DNA from: a virus
Strand: one strand, 5' to 3'
IMG/VR virus record: IMGVR_UViG_3300046361_000034
Coordinates: 19,006-83,005 of that record
DNA length: 64,000 nt
Shown: in pieces, positions 26,432 through 41,400 of the stretch
Layout of the letters: each line of letters starts with the position of its first letter
How positions within the stretch are numbered: the first letter of the stretch is position 1
The notes under the pieces: generated by a model
What the model saw: only the letters and a program-made list of their open reading frames with translations
What the model was told of the DNA's origin: nothing
Database searches by the model: none
Made by a program: the position numbers and the translations under genes

Positions 26432-29400
26432 ATGGCATTAAATCCTAACTTTAGAAAAACTGTATCTAGTAAAGATATAGTTTTACCTCCAGATGCATCA
26501 TCTGAAAATCCTCAACAAACTGTTGGGGATTTAGGCGTTCAAATTGGTTCACCTGTTTCAAGTACTTCTCATCCCTTAGAGGACTTAGGAAGTTTAGTAC
26601 AAGGATATGTAGAAACTGGTAAAGAAAAATTACTTAATCTTAACTTAGATGAGTATGCTCCTTATTTTGGTAATAATATCGGAGCCTTTGGTAGCAAAGA
26701 AGACCTTGATAAAAGTAGAGCTTTTAGACAAGGAAGTGGGGAACAATTTCTTAATGCTGCTGGTAGAGTAGCTATTAACGTTGTTCCTGAAATGGTATCA
26801 CAGCTAGCTAATGCTGCTGACTTTGAAGATTACTTTAATTCAGACCAAGAAGTTGGTAACTGGGTTAGTAATGCTATTAATAAATTTGAAGTAGGAGTAG
26901 ATAAAGCTTTACCTATATACAGAGAAAATCCTGATAAACCTTTAGATATAGGTGATAATGCTTGGTGGTTTGAAAATGGTAGTAGTTTAGTTAAATCTGC
27001 TGCTGCATTTGTTGGTGCAGGTTATCTTACTGGTGCTGCTGCAGGCTCACTATTTACTAAAGGCGGAGAAGCTCTTAAATGGCTTAGTACAATGGGTAAA
27101 GAAAGTCAGTTAGCAGATACAGGTAAACAAATTGCTAATGCTGGTGCAACTCTTGCTAATGCAATGATGTTAAATCAGGCTGAAGGTGTTGGTATAGCAA
27201 CCGATCAATTTCAAAAGAGTTATACTAGGGCATCTAATGACCTTAAAGCATCTGAAGAAGGTAAATCTTTAAGTGATGAAGAAATAGATAATCAAGCTAG
27301 AAAGATTGCTGCACAAGAAGCTACATCTGCACTTAACTTTAATAAGATTAATATTCTGTTAAATTTAACTTCTGCTAATATGTTTATGAAAACTTCTTTA
27401 GGTACTAGAAGTTTATTAAATGCTCCTAGTCTTAAACATGGGTTAATAGAACTCGGTAGAGAAGGTGCTCAAGAATATGGAGAAGAAGTTATTAATGATA
27501 TTTCTCAAAATCAAGCTACTGATAAAGATTATAGTTTTCAGAAAGCTATGGAGTACTCAATGACCGCACAAGGTATCGAAAGCGGGTTACTAGGCTTCAT
27601 TGGAGGTGTCGGACAGACCGCCTTAACCAAAGCTGGAAAGTACCTACCTATATATAGCAATCGTGCCTACAATCAAGCGTATGCAAGTCATTATCAAAGT
27701 ATGAAAAACACAGACTTGACTGATATTGAAAAAGATGCTAAAGCTAAAGAACTTGCATTAAGAGATGTAGGTACTAATAAATCTAGAGTTTCTGATAAGT
27801 TTAATGAATCTAGTAGATATACTCAACAACAAAATGCTCTTAACAGGTGGCAGAATTTAGAAAATTCTGATAAAATTGGAGATATATCTAATGCTTTTTC
27901 TACTACTGATGAAATACTAGCTTTACATAAACAAATTGCTGATGCTCATGCTTCAGGAGATGTTGCTAAAGCTAAATCTTTAGAAGAAAGAACATTTGGT
28001 TTACAAGCTAAACAAGCATTTCAAACTGGAACTACTGATGCATTTGAAAAAACATATAAATCTTTTGCTGCTTTAACACATGAAGAAGCTGAAAAGAAAG
28101 ATATATATACAGAAGGAGATGAAAATACACCTAATTATTATAAAACTAGAGCTAATGAAGCAGTTAAAGATATTCAATCTCTAGAAACTATTTATAATAA
28201 TAGTCAAGCATATTTAAATAGTAATGATGTTTATGATATGGAAGAACATAAACATTATACTAATAAAGCTATTAAGTTAAATTTAGAAAATGTAACTAAA
28301 GAATTTAATAATGCTTTAGAATTATATAAAAATAGACCTGAAACTTTACCTAGTAAAACTAATAGTTTTGTAGATTTAAATAGTCCATCTGGTTATGATT
28401 TAAATAAAACTCAACCTAATTTTAAAAAGACTCCTAGCTATAGAAAGATTAAAGCTATGCTAGAAGCTGATAAAATTTATAGAGATAATATAGGAAATAT
28501 ACAAGAAGTTATAGATTTAACAACTTCTAGTAGTTACCAAGAAAAATTAAAAAATGCTATTAATAATAGTAGAAAAGCAGTAGTTAAAGAAAATAAGTTA
28601 AAACAAGTATTTAAGAAAAGATCTGAAAAGAAAAAAGAAATTAATACTTTAGTTAACACCTTAGCTAAACAAGCAAAAACAGAAGTAAATACTAATAGTG
28701 TAGTAGAAGATGTTAATACTATTAATGATGTTATAGAACCTGGAAAAACTTTGCCTGTAGAGAATATTGAAGAAGAATCTGTTGTTACTCCTAAACAAGA
28801 TGAGGTTAAAAAGTCTTTTCCTAGTAAACCTGTATTTGTTAATGTTCCTTCATTTAATGATGCTACTATAAATAACAAATTTATAGAACTTAAAGGTATA
28901 GCTGAGAATCCTGATATATATTTAGAAGATAGTATTGATTATTTAGAAAAATCTATTGATGCTGTTAGAGTAGCAAAAGACTCTAACGCAATCCCTTCTC
29001 TAGAGGCAAACAATGTAGAGATTGGTTTAAATAGTCTTACAGAAGCTCTTAATGATTTAAAAGCACAAAAAGCACAAGAAGTTGTTAAGGCAGATGTACT
29101 TAAAAGTATAGGGCGTCAATTATTAAATTCTATTAATGGAGAAGAAGATATTGATACAAATAATACCGATTCCCCTTCTAAGCAATTTGATAAAGCAAAA
29201 CAACAAAGAGAAATTAATTTATTAATGGATTATCTTAATGTATTAGATAATACAGGAGTAGATATTACAGATTTCAAACAAGTTGTTAATTCATTTGAAA
29301 ACAGTACTTCTAAAGCAGAAGTTATAAAAGCTTTTACTAAACTTAAAGGTCTTTTTATGGCTTATACTGGTCAAGAAGTTGAGGGTAGTTATGCTGAAAT

Positions 29401-32400
29401 AATGTATGATTCTGTTGAGAAACAAAAATTATCTGATAGGTATAAAGGTATCAATAAGTATAATGTTATTGGTGATTTTTATACTGCTCCTAAAGATGAT
29501 ATCTCTACAGATGCTTTAAATTCTATTGCTGATTTAGCTAAGTTAAATGGTTTAGATGTAAATGGTTCTGGTGTATCTACACAAATTTATAATGATACTG
29601 CTGCTAATTTATTGGCATACTTATCTAAAAAATATAAAACTACATTTACTAGTAAAAAATCTGATAGTGGTCATAGATATATTGAGGTAACAAAATCAGA
29701 TTTAAATAATTTACTTAATGAGGCATTAAACCAAAGAGTATTAGATCCTGACTTTTTATCTGTTGGTAAAGAAATTACTTTTGTTCCTTTAGATTCAGTT
29801 ACTTTAGAAAATGGTGATTTGTTATATGCTAAAGATGTGGATGTAAATGAAAAACCTATTGGTATTGCAGTAGATGGAGAATTAATTGATGGTTTATATT
29901 TACACGATACTGGTTGGATAAATATAAATAATATAGATAATACTTCTGCAAATATTGTTAATGACCAAAATACTCTTAGAAATTTAAGAGCACATATATT
30001 AAATAGTAAAATACCTGTTACTACAGTTGTACAAGAAAGAAGTGCTGGTGTACCTATTTTAGATGAAAGTGGTGAATTAAGTACTGTATTAGAAAATACA
30101 CCTGATGTTGAAATAGGAATTATAAAAGAAGGTTCTGTATTTACTGGTAGAGAATCTATTGTACAAACAGTTAATATTTCTAGAATAGATGAAGGTAAAG
30201 GAGTTATTATTATTCCTTTTAATAATGAAAAATTAGCATTATCGGTAAAAAGAGCTAAATTAGATACTGGTGTAATTGATTCAATTATTACTGCTACAGA
30301 ATTGTATTTAAATGGTACTAAAACTGAGTTAACAGATGAATTAGATAAAACTTATCAAATTAATATATTAACTTCTAGAGGATTAGAACAGTATATTAAT
30401 CAATTTATTGGTTATTCGTCTTTAGATATTAAAGATAAACAATCTTTTTCTGATAAATTAATCAATATTGCTGATAATATTTCTTTAATACAATTTAATA
30501 ATGGTAGGTTATATTATGGACAAGGACAAGAAATAGGAGTAAATGATATTTATCCTAGTAAAAATAATGGAGAAGAAAGACAAAAAGATTTAAAACATTT
30601 TAGACAACATTTGAAAAAAATGTATCATCATATAAATTTAGATTTATTAGGTACAGATACTGGAATTAAACTTATGCAAAATAATAAAGTATTAATACCT
30701 TATAATACTTATAATGAGTATGCTAAATCTGTTATGTTATCTCCTTATCTTTCTATGAAATTAGATAATGGTAAAACTATTTATACTTTACAAAGTAGAA
30801 TTAAGTTTGATTTAGAAAAAGCATTTAGTAGTAATAATAAAGCTAAAAATGTTATTAAATCTTTATCAGAGCCTTTAGATAATACAAATGTAGAAAATAC
30901 TGTTCAGCCTTTATCAGAACCTAAAAGTAATGATATAAGTTTACCTAATGGTAAAACTTTTAGTTTTAATGATGTAACAGAAGATACTTTAAGTCCTGCT
31001 AAAGAAAATAATAATTTACCAAATGTATTACTACCTATAGGAACATCAGGTAGTGGTAAATCTACATTTATAAAATCTTTACCACAAGAAAATTTAGTAA
31101 TTATAGAACCTGATGCTATGAGAGTAGAATTTACAGGAGATATAAATAATAAAACTAAAGATAAAGAAATATATGAAGAAGCTACTAAAAGAGCTATCAT
31201 TGCTATTAAACAAGGCAAACAAGTAGTATTTGATACTACTAATTTAACTAAAGATAAAAGACTTCCTTTTATTGAAGCTATTAAAAAAGAAATACCTAAT
31301 GCTAATATTCAATATAAGTTAATGGAATTAAATCCAGAACTTGCTAAACAAAGAATAAAAGCGCAAATTGAAAAAGGAGAAAATAGAGCTAATGTTTCAG
31401 ATGAAACAATAAATAGACATGCGCAAGCTTATCAACAAATGTTAGAAGATATTAAAGAAGAACCTTTAACAGAATTTAATGATAGTCCTAATTTAATTGG
31501 AAATGAAAATTATGATGATTTAATTAATTCATCTTCTTTAATTCCAGGATTATCTGTTACTACTCAAACATCATTAGTTAGAAGTATTGTAAATGATATT
31601 TATAACGAAGCTTCTGATAGTGCTGAACCTGTTAAACTTAATAAACAACTTAAATTAGCAGTTGAAAGTCTAGAAATGATTAGAGATAAAGCTGTTGAAA
31701 TTAATCATTCTAAAGCTGGTGAAATTAATAAAGTTGTAGAAGCTGTTAAAGCTAATGTTAAAAAATTAACTAAGGCTGTTAATCTTGAGTACAAGAAAAG
31801 AAACAGTGTTGTAGGAGTTATTAATTTAGATAACTATAATGAATTATCTATAGATGAAGAACAAAGTATTAAAGATGGTGGTAACGATAAATTACAACTA
31901 ACTGAATATACTATTGACCCTAAAACTACTTTAACAGGTAGAGCTAAACAAATGTTAGAAGGTATTACTGATAAGAAAGTAACTATTACTGAAGATGGTA
32001 AAGAATTTACTACTAAAACTACTTTATTAAATTTAAATATATTTATTCCTTTTGATATTGTTTATAATAACTTAATTAGTATATTAGGTAAATCTAATAC
32101 TAATGCTAATATGGTTCAAGTAGATTCTAAATTGATTGAAAAACATGGTAAACATCCTGATTATGTAGTTCATGCTTTAGAAGAACTTTCTAAACATATT
32201 GAAACTAAACCATATTTAATTGATGTTATGGAGAAACTTAAAACTGCAGAACCTGATGTTCAAAACTCATTTATATCTGCATTGAATAAAGTTTCTACTA
32301 ATCATATATATGTTCATGCATTATATGATAAACCTAATAACAAATATAGTTTAAGAATTAACAAAGCTGCTAGTAAAAATATTACAAATCTTGTACTATC

Positions 32401-35400
32401 TGAATGGCAAAATAATCTTAATTATAGTAAATTACTTAGTTTAGACAATGATAGAATTATTTATAATTTTAGAGCCATAGATGCATTTAATAAACAATTT
32501 AAAGAAATTGCTGATAAAAATGTCAATCCTAATTATAAAGAACTTAGTGATTTATTAAAATTAGTAGGAATAGAAATTCCTATTCAACTTTATAATACTT
32601 GGAATAAATATGGAATTAAAGTAAAAGGAACTAATCAAACATTATTAGATTCTTTTAAATTTTCTACTGGTATATTTAAGAATATAGGTAAAAGACTTAA
32701 TTCTTATAATACTAATAATGCAGAATGGTTAAATCTATCTGAAAATAATTTATATGACGATAGTTCTTTTACAAGTTTAGCAAATTTAGTATCATATTAT
32801 AGAGTAGACTTATTTAATGACTCTTTTAAAAATGCTAATGGTGATACTATTTTTGGTTATACAAATGATAGATATGCTATTACTAGAGCATTAAAATTAA
32901 AAACAGATGTTAAATTATTATCTGATTTAAAGTCTGATGTATTTGCTCAAGATTCAGTTTGGTTAAACCAATTACTTAAAAAAGGAGATACTATAGCTAT
33001 TAATGAAGAAAGTACTTTCTATAAATACTTTCAATATGGTACAGCTGAAAGCCTTAAAACTAAAAATGCTCTATTAGGTAAAACTATTGATACTCTTAAA
33101 CCTGCTGAGTTAGCTAAATTTCATTTTAGTTTGTTTCAAAATGGTGGACTTAAAATAGGTAAAGATTCAGATCCTACTCCTATTATGCAAGTTATTTATC
33201 CTACTATGGAAGAAAAAGCTAATGCTTTTATATTTCAAGTTCCTGGAGAATATTATAAACTTACTGCAGAAGGTAAAATGCATCCATCAGATAAACAAAA
33301 ACTTGTTGAAATTTTGATATATCCTGAAATTCAAAGAATATTAAAACATCAAGCTGATCCTAATGCTGTACAAATTGATGGGTATAAAGAAGGTGCTGGA
33401 AAATTTTTATTATTTCCTAAACTAAATGATGATGCTAGATTATTTGATAAAACAGGTCAATTATTAGATGAAGTTCTTTTACCTGAATTTAATGGTATAG
33501 ATTTTCAAAATATACTACAAGAGCATTTATATAATCATTTAATGCAAATATTTAAAGATACTAGAGAAAATTGGAAAAAATTTGGTATTATTACTACTGA
33601 TAAAAATAGTAAACAAGATCAGTTTCAATATATAGATGCTAGTTATAAAGCTGCTTTTGCTGTACAAGGTATTAATACTACTCTTTTAAATTATGTAATT
33701 AATACTACTGTTGCTAATATGAATATACAACAGCTATTTATAGGAGATCCTGCTTTATATTATAAAGGAAGTTCTGATGCTATGACTACTGGTCAACTTA
33801 CAGCAGATAATCAAGGTAAACGCTTATCAGCTGATAATGCAGGTGCTATTCAATTATTATTCCCACAAGGAAGTACATTTAATACTTTAGTTATTAAAGA
33901 TAATTATGTATCTAGTAAAAGAGCTGATTATATTGAAAAATTATATAAAGGTTTTCCTGATATTTATGGACAATATAAAAAAGGAACATTAATGTCAAAT
34001 GGTAAACAATCTAAAGGTATAAACTCTACTGATGCTCAAGGTTATCATACTTTAGAAGAACATCTTGATATTATGCATTCATTAGGTACACTTAGTTTAA
34101 AAGATAAAACTAAAATTTTAGATACTTATAATAAAACTGGCAAAATTAATAAAAGTGATAAAGCATTAGTTTTACAACCTTTTAAACCTAGATATGTAAA
34201 TAACTTTAACAGATTTGGTGTTAATGCTAGGCTTTATTTTAAGTACTCTACTCTACCATTAATTAAACAATTTACTCAAGGTACTGATTTAGATGTATTA
34301 AGAGAACATATGGAGAAAAACAAAATACAACTTGTATTACATGAATCTGCTGTAAAAGTTGGAGGATCTGCTAATATTATTGATGTTTATGACTCTAAAG
34401 GTAATATTGTTATACCTGTTAAATGGAAAAGTAGTTTAATTACTAATATTCCTAGAGAAGGATTAGGTATACAACAAGATGTACCATACAATTCTAAACA
34501 AAAAACTGTTAATGATGGTACTCAACAAGCTAAAGAGTTGTTTACAAATATTATGGATATTGATGGATTTATTGATCCTGAAACTGGTAAAGCCGTAACT
34601 GGTAGAGAGTTATCTAAAACCTATTTAGTTAAATACAAAAAATCATTTTTATCTAAATATAATAAATTAATTCAAGAATTAGATTTTGATACTAAAACAC
34701 ATACTATAGGAAATTATGATAAATTATATAAACTTTTAGAAGATGAGGGTTATAATAGAAATTATAGTTCAAATGATATTCAAGGCTTAGAAACAGTTAA
34801 GATAGGTAATAAATCTGTTAAATTTACTGTACCATTATGGTTAAATACTGCTGATAGTAAAATCGTAGCATTACTAAATTCTATTGTAGATAATAAAGTT
34901 AGAAAAAGAAGTTTTAGAGGTAAGTCTTTTGTACTAGCTTCTGAAAGCGGTACTCAACTTAAAACTATTAAAGATGTTAATTTATCTGAAGTAGTAAAAG
35001 TAGGAGATTGGGATGGTACATTAAAAGGTGCTTGGGAAGATAATGAAAATAAAGGACAAATGTCTTATGCTGAAGTACTTGTTCCTTTTAAATTTTGGGA
35101 TAATAAAGGAGAACTTCTTAAGTTAGATGAATTTATGAATGATGGAGTAATAGATTTAACTAGATTACCTGAAGAATTATTAGAAATATTTGGTTATCGT
35201 ATTCCTACATCTGGTTTAAATCTTATATCTAATATTAAAATAGTAGGATTTTTACCTGCTAGTTATGGCGATATAGTCATTGCTCCTGCTGATTTTATTG
35301 TACAAATGGGTTCTGACTTTGATGTTGATAAATTATATACTCATATGTATAATACTCATTATAATGATGTTACTAAATCTTTACATATTGTTAATAAAGA

Positions 35401-38400
35401 TATTAGTAGTCAACATAATAACATTACTCAAAGTATTAAAGTAATGGAAGATAGAGTTAAAGAACTTTCTAGGAATGGAGTAGCATCTGCTAAGGATAAT
35501 AATTTAATAGTTGCTTTACAACAACAAATAAATTTATTAAAAGAAAGTGATTTAATGCAATTAAAAGATATTGATGAACAAGTTATACAAAATGATTTAT
35601 TAGATATTCATAAAGCTGTTTTAAATAACCCTAATGTAGAAGTTCAAAAAGCTAGAACTAATCCATTAAGTTTTGGAGAATTACCTGCATTAGCTAAAGA
35701 AATTTATAAAGAATCTAATAGATTTTTTACACCTTTAGCTAATACTTATCAACAAAATAAATATTTAAGTGCTAGAGCAAGTAAAACTGCTGTAGGTGTA
35801 TTTTCACTTGATACTGTTTTTAATAGTGTACTACAATATATAGAAAAACCTATGTATTTTACTAAAGTTGTTAAAGAGGGTGAAAATATGGTAACAAAAG
35901 ATATTAGATATACTATTGGTGGTTATACAACTAATGCTTTAAATAATCCTAAAAGATTAGATGGTAAATGGAAATCTGATAGTTTTATTGCTTTTATGGC
36001 TACTGCTCTTGATAATGGTAAAGAACAATTATTAGGTAAATTAAATATTAATAGTGATACATTTGATTTTATTAGAGCAGCAAATCAATTAGGACTACCT
36101 GAGAATTTAGTTATCTTAATGATTAATCAACCTGCTATTAAAGCATATCAATTATCTAAACAATTTTTTGAGGATGTTGAAATTAAGCCTTTTAATGAAG
36201 ATATTGAAAATATATTATCTACAACATCTATAGAAAATTTATTAAAAACTGTTAAAGGTGATGATATAACTTCTGATAGACAACAAGCCTATTTAAGCTT
36301 CTTCAAAGAACTATCTTCTAAAGGCAGACAATTAAAAATACTACAATCTGCTATCAATTCTGATAGTAGTGGTATAGGTAAAAATATATTTTATAGTATT
36401 AAAAAAGCTGAACAAATATTAAATTTACCTAAATCTACAGAAATTTCTAATGTAGATAATTTAATTGGTAATTATATATATCTAAATGAAAGTCCTGCTT
36501 ATAATAAATTATCTGTTGAAGAGCAAGAGGGGTATATTAATACTAAAAAAGAAGATGGTTATATTTTATATAATAATGTATTAATTCAACCTACATCTTT
36601 AGGAGGTATGGCTGGAGTTTATGCTACAATGTTAAATAATCAATTATGGAGTAAATTATATCCTTACACTGATAAGAATTATTATAGTATAATTACTAGT
36701 ATTATCCCTGCTGATTCTGATAATAGTACTATTCAAGGTAGTGCAGATGCTTTACAAAATTCTGTAACTAATTATAAGTCTTTTTTAATTTCTAATACAT
36801 TTAATTTGTTTACATCTAAATATACAAGTATAACTGAAGCAAGAAAAGATTTGTTATTTGATAGAGAAAATCATTTAAGTCTAGGTAGTTTTATTAGTCA
36901 AATTAAAAATACTAAAGCTTATTCTAATGCAATGTTAGATAGATTACAAATTGGTAGAAGTAATCAAATTGTTGATATTACTGGAAGTATTCCTACTGTT
37001 ATTACATATCAAAATGCAGGAAGTGTTGAAATGGATGAAGAAGTTATTATTAATAGTTTTATTGATATGATTGTAAATCCTCAAGACTTAGGACAATTTA
37101 ATGGTGAAAGTATTAATACTAAACAATTAGCAGATTTGTTAATTACTCATCAAATGATTAATGGTGGTATTCAAAAATCAAATCAATTTATTAAATATAT
37201 ACCATTTAAGTACTTACAAAAAAGAGGATTTTATAAAGCTGTAGAATCTACTAATGTTGTTACAAATGTAGATACTGTTAATCAAATTCGTAATACGTAT
37301 TATACTCAATATTTACAACATAATCCAGAAGAATTTTATAATGAATTTTATGATATAGAGTCCCCTAAATTTGTAAATGACTATAAAAATATTGTTAATG
37401 GTAAATTAGTAGGAGTAGATCCTCAATTATCTGAAAAAACTAATTTTGTTATTACTAATAAAGCTAATTCTGAAATTTATAGAATTTTTAAACATGATGA
37501 TATGTCAGGAGATTTTATAGAGATAGATAACTTAGGATGGAAGGGTAACAATGAGTATGACATTAATGCAACTTTTGCTGCTAGAAGTTCTATTTATATA
37601 AATCAAGTAGATAACTATTCTAATTTTGATAAATTAAATGGTATAGATACTAGTAATTTTGAAGAAATCAATGATGATGTTATTGAAAATGCTGAAGAGC
37701 ATCTTCCTAATCCTACAGAAACGTCAAATTTTTTACGTTTGGATAGAGATACAAAGTCAGATAATTCTCCTGCTATTTATAATGAAAATAAGTATGATTT
37801 GGTTAAAAAGTATTATTTAGATGATAATAATTTATCTATTGAAGATAAGTATAGATTGATATTAAAAGAAGTTGAGGCTAATAGTACTAATCCTATTGTA
37901 CAATATTTTAGTAAAAAATTGGTTGATATTATTCCCTATCTTGCAGAAACACCATTGTATGTAAATACTAAACTTCCTGTTCAAGGTAGAGCTACTACAA
38001 CTAAGTTATTAGGAGAACCTGTCAGAATTGAAATTAATCCTAATCTTATTAGTAGTGATGAAGAAATGGCAGAAGTTTTGATGGAGGAAATGATACATGG
38101 TTTACTTAAAACTGAAATAAGTAAAGGTAGTTCTGAATTTGTAAAAAGTCTTAATAGTATTAAGAATGAAGTAAGAAGTATATTAATAGAAAAGTATGGT
38201 AAAGAAGCTTTTGATACTGTAGATAAAAAGATTGTTGGAAAATTGCCTTTAAAAGAAGGTGTGGAGCGAAACCTTATCTATAATGTATATAATCTTGATG
38301 AATTTGTTGCTGCTGCTATTAAAGATAAAACATTTCAAGCTTTTCTTAATAGTACTGAAAGTTTAGATTCTACTAAATCTATATTTTCTAGATTTGTTGA

Positions 38401-41400
38401 TTACATTAAAAATCTTTTAGTTAAGTTAGGTGTAGTACCTGATAAAAACTTAAGTGCTGTTTTACATGAAATTATCAATGTTGTAGAATCTCCTAATTTT
38501 CAAGTAGGTAGAGAATTGGTTACTCCTAAATATGTTAGAACTGTTGGTTATCTTAATAATAAGTTTAACTTAACAAACAACACTAACGAATTACGTTCTA
38601 AAGGTAATGCTGAAGAAATAGCAGATTTTATTAATAGAAATATAGTTAATGTAGAGGCTGTTGTTAAAGATAATTTTGTAATACTTACTTCTAAAAAATT
38701 ATATGAAGTAAATGAGGATAACTCTTTTGGTACAGAAGATATACAAGATGAGGGATTTGGTTCTAATCTTGTTAATTACTATCAATCTTTAACTCTTAGA
38801 GTAGCCAAATTAAAAGCTAATATTAAAAAAGCTGTTGAATTAAAAGATTTTGTTAGGGTAGCTGATTTAACAGAAAGATATAATGTAGAAAAAGATAAAT
38901 TAGTTGGTGTTAAAAAAATTACAGCTGCTGTAGATTTAGCTGATAAGGGTGAAGAAGATTTACAAATGATAGAAACTATTTTAAATCGTAAGATGACTTC
39001 TGAAGATATTGTATATGCTAGAGGAGTACTTAACTTTTGGAAAGATGCTAAACGTTTAGTATTTAATGAAAGATTAAATAGTTCTAAGCCTTTAACTAGA
39101 ATTTATGGTGCTATTGAGGGTAGTGCAGAAGCTCTATCAGATAAGTTATTTAAAATTGAGAAAACTTATATGGAAGAGTACATTAAAAAATATACTGACC
39201 AAGATATTAATCTCGATCAACAGTTTAAAGATTATAAAGATATTAATATTATTCAAGCAAATGTTAGAGATATCTCATCTTATGATAATATTTTATTATC
39301 TTCTATTTGGTCATCTGTAAAACATGCTAATATAGCTGCTACTAATGAAGGTAATGAGAAGTTAGAAAGTATAAACAATCAATTAACTAAAGTAGTTCCT
39401 GTATTAAAGTCTTTAGGAAATGCTGAATTATTTGAGGTGTTTAGACAGAAAAATTCTAATGGTAAGTTAACTGGTCATATTATTAATCCTTATACTGATA
39501 TATTTTATAAAGATAGAGCAAAAGTTCTTAAAAAATTAAATAAAGACAATACTCAAACTAATTTTATTAAATATCTTAATTGGATTAATCAATCTGCTTT
39601 TGATGTAGATTTAGAGTCTATTTTTCCTACTACTGGTGAAACAGATGCTACAACAATAGTTAGAGAAGAATTAAAACAAAAGTTAGGAGCAGGTGTTTAT
39701 AGTTTTTGGTTTAAAAATCAAAAGAATAAAATAGATTCTTATAATGACCATAAGTTTGGACAAACTCAATCATTATTAGCTAAGTATAAATTAGCATCTG
39801 AACAAGATATTCTTAATAGTGATGAGGCTAATAGAGAATATAAATTTTGGATAGAAAAAAATAGCCCATACAGATTAGCTAAATATGCTTTCCAAGATAA
39901 TATTAAATTATCTTCTGAATTTGGTTATACCTCACAAAAATATTATGAAGTTATTCCTAAGGATTCTGAGTACTTAGATAGTAATTATGATACTATTTCT
40001 AATAATCCTGAATTGTTAGAGTTTTATAATACTATAACAGATTTGTTTAAAGATTTAAAGAAATATGTACCTGAAAGTCAACAAAAAACTTTAGCTTATG
40101 GTGGTGTTCCTTCTCTTGAGAAATCTATTGTAGAATTATATACTGAACATGGTATGCAATTAGGAGTATTACCTATTCAAGATATATGGACTAAATCAAT
40201 GCAAAGTAGTTTTGGTGATAATACCTCAACTATTATTGACCCTGTTACTAATAGACCTATAAATGAAATGCGTATTCCTATTATTAAAGATAACTATAAA
40301 GAAGTTCAAAAATATATTAAACAAAAATCTGCTGAGTATTTAATAGAAAATAATAAAGCACCTAGTGCTGACATTATTAAAGGATTTGAAGAAGATATTA
40401 TTAATGAAATATCAGAAGGTAAATCATTTGATTTAGGTAAAATTGCTAAAGTTTATACTGCATTAGTATTAGCCCATAAACATAAATCTAAAATAGAAGA
40501 TAGTGTTAAAATTGCAAATACTGTTTTAAACAAATATGAGGAAACTAGATTAAGACCTGATGGTACTCCAGAAACAGATGCCATGACTGGTGCTATTCAA
40601 AGAAAAGGAGCTGATCAATCATTTGGTAATATTAAATCTGCTTATGAGTCTTACATAAATAATGTATTTTATGGGGATATTCATGAAGAAGAAGGTAAAG
40701 GTAAAAAATCTTTAACTAAATCTGAAAAATTAGAAAAAGCTAAATTATTAGGTTTACTTAATCAATTAGAAGTTCAACATGATAATAAACTTATAGAGGA
40801 TGAATTATATAAAAGTACTAAAGATAACTTAACTGAACAACTTGGTAATCTTGGTAAAACATTTATATATTCTAAAGCTGGAGATAATGTTCTTAAATAT
40901 GTACAATTAAAGTTAATGGGTTGGAATGTATTAGGCGGTATTAGTAATATGGGTTTTGGTTGGCTCTCGAATCAAATAGAAGCCGCAGGTGGACAGTTTT
41001 TTAATAAAGCTGATTTAGCCTATGCCTACAAATTATCGTTGCACTCAATCACTAAAAATGCGTCATTTAATAAACTAGAAACTGATACTGCTAGAAAGAT
41101 ACGAGAAGGTATGGATAAATGGGACATATTAAAAGATGCATCACATGAGCTTTATACCTCTAGCACTCCTAGTAGTTTTGATAGTAAATTAAAGTTTCTT
41201 AAACCCTTTAATGTAAATCAACGTACAGAATATTTGAATCAAGCACCATTATTTATTGCATTATCTCGTAATACTATGGTAGATACAACTAAAGGAAAAA
41301 TTTCTTTATGGGATGGTTTTGATAAAGATTGGAATTGGAATGAAGCTGAATATGGTGCAGAACCTACAGAAGTTATTAATAAAATGAGAATTAAATTAGA

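Noticed and set aside
28534-31218. Two long open frames on the minus strand (28534-28878 and 30904-31218) opposite the giant gene
   Set aside because: They lie fully inside the well-supported 5234-residue gene, have shadow-like composition (Leu/Ser/Phe-rich), and no leader or neighbour supports them.
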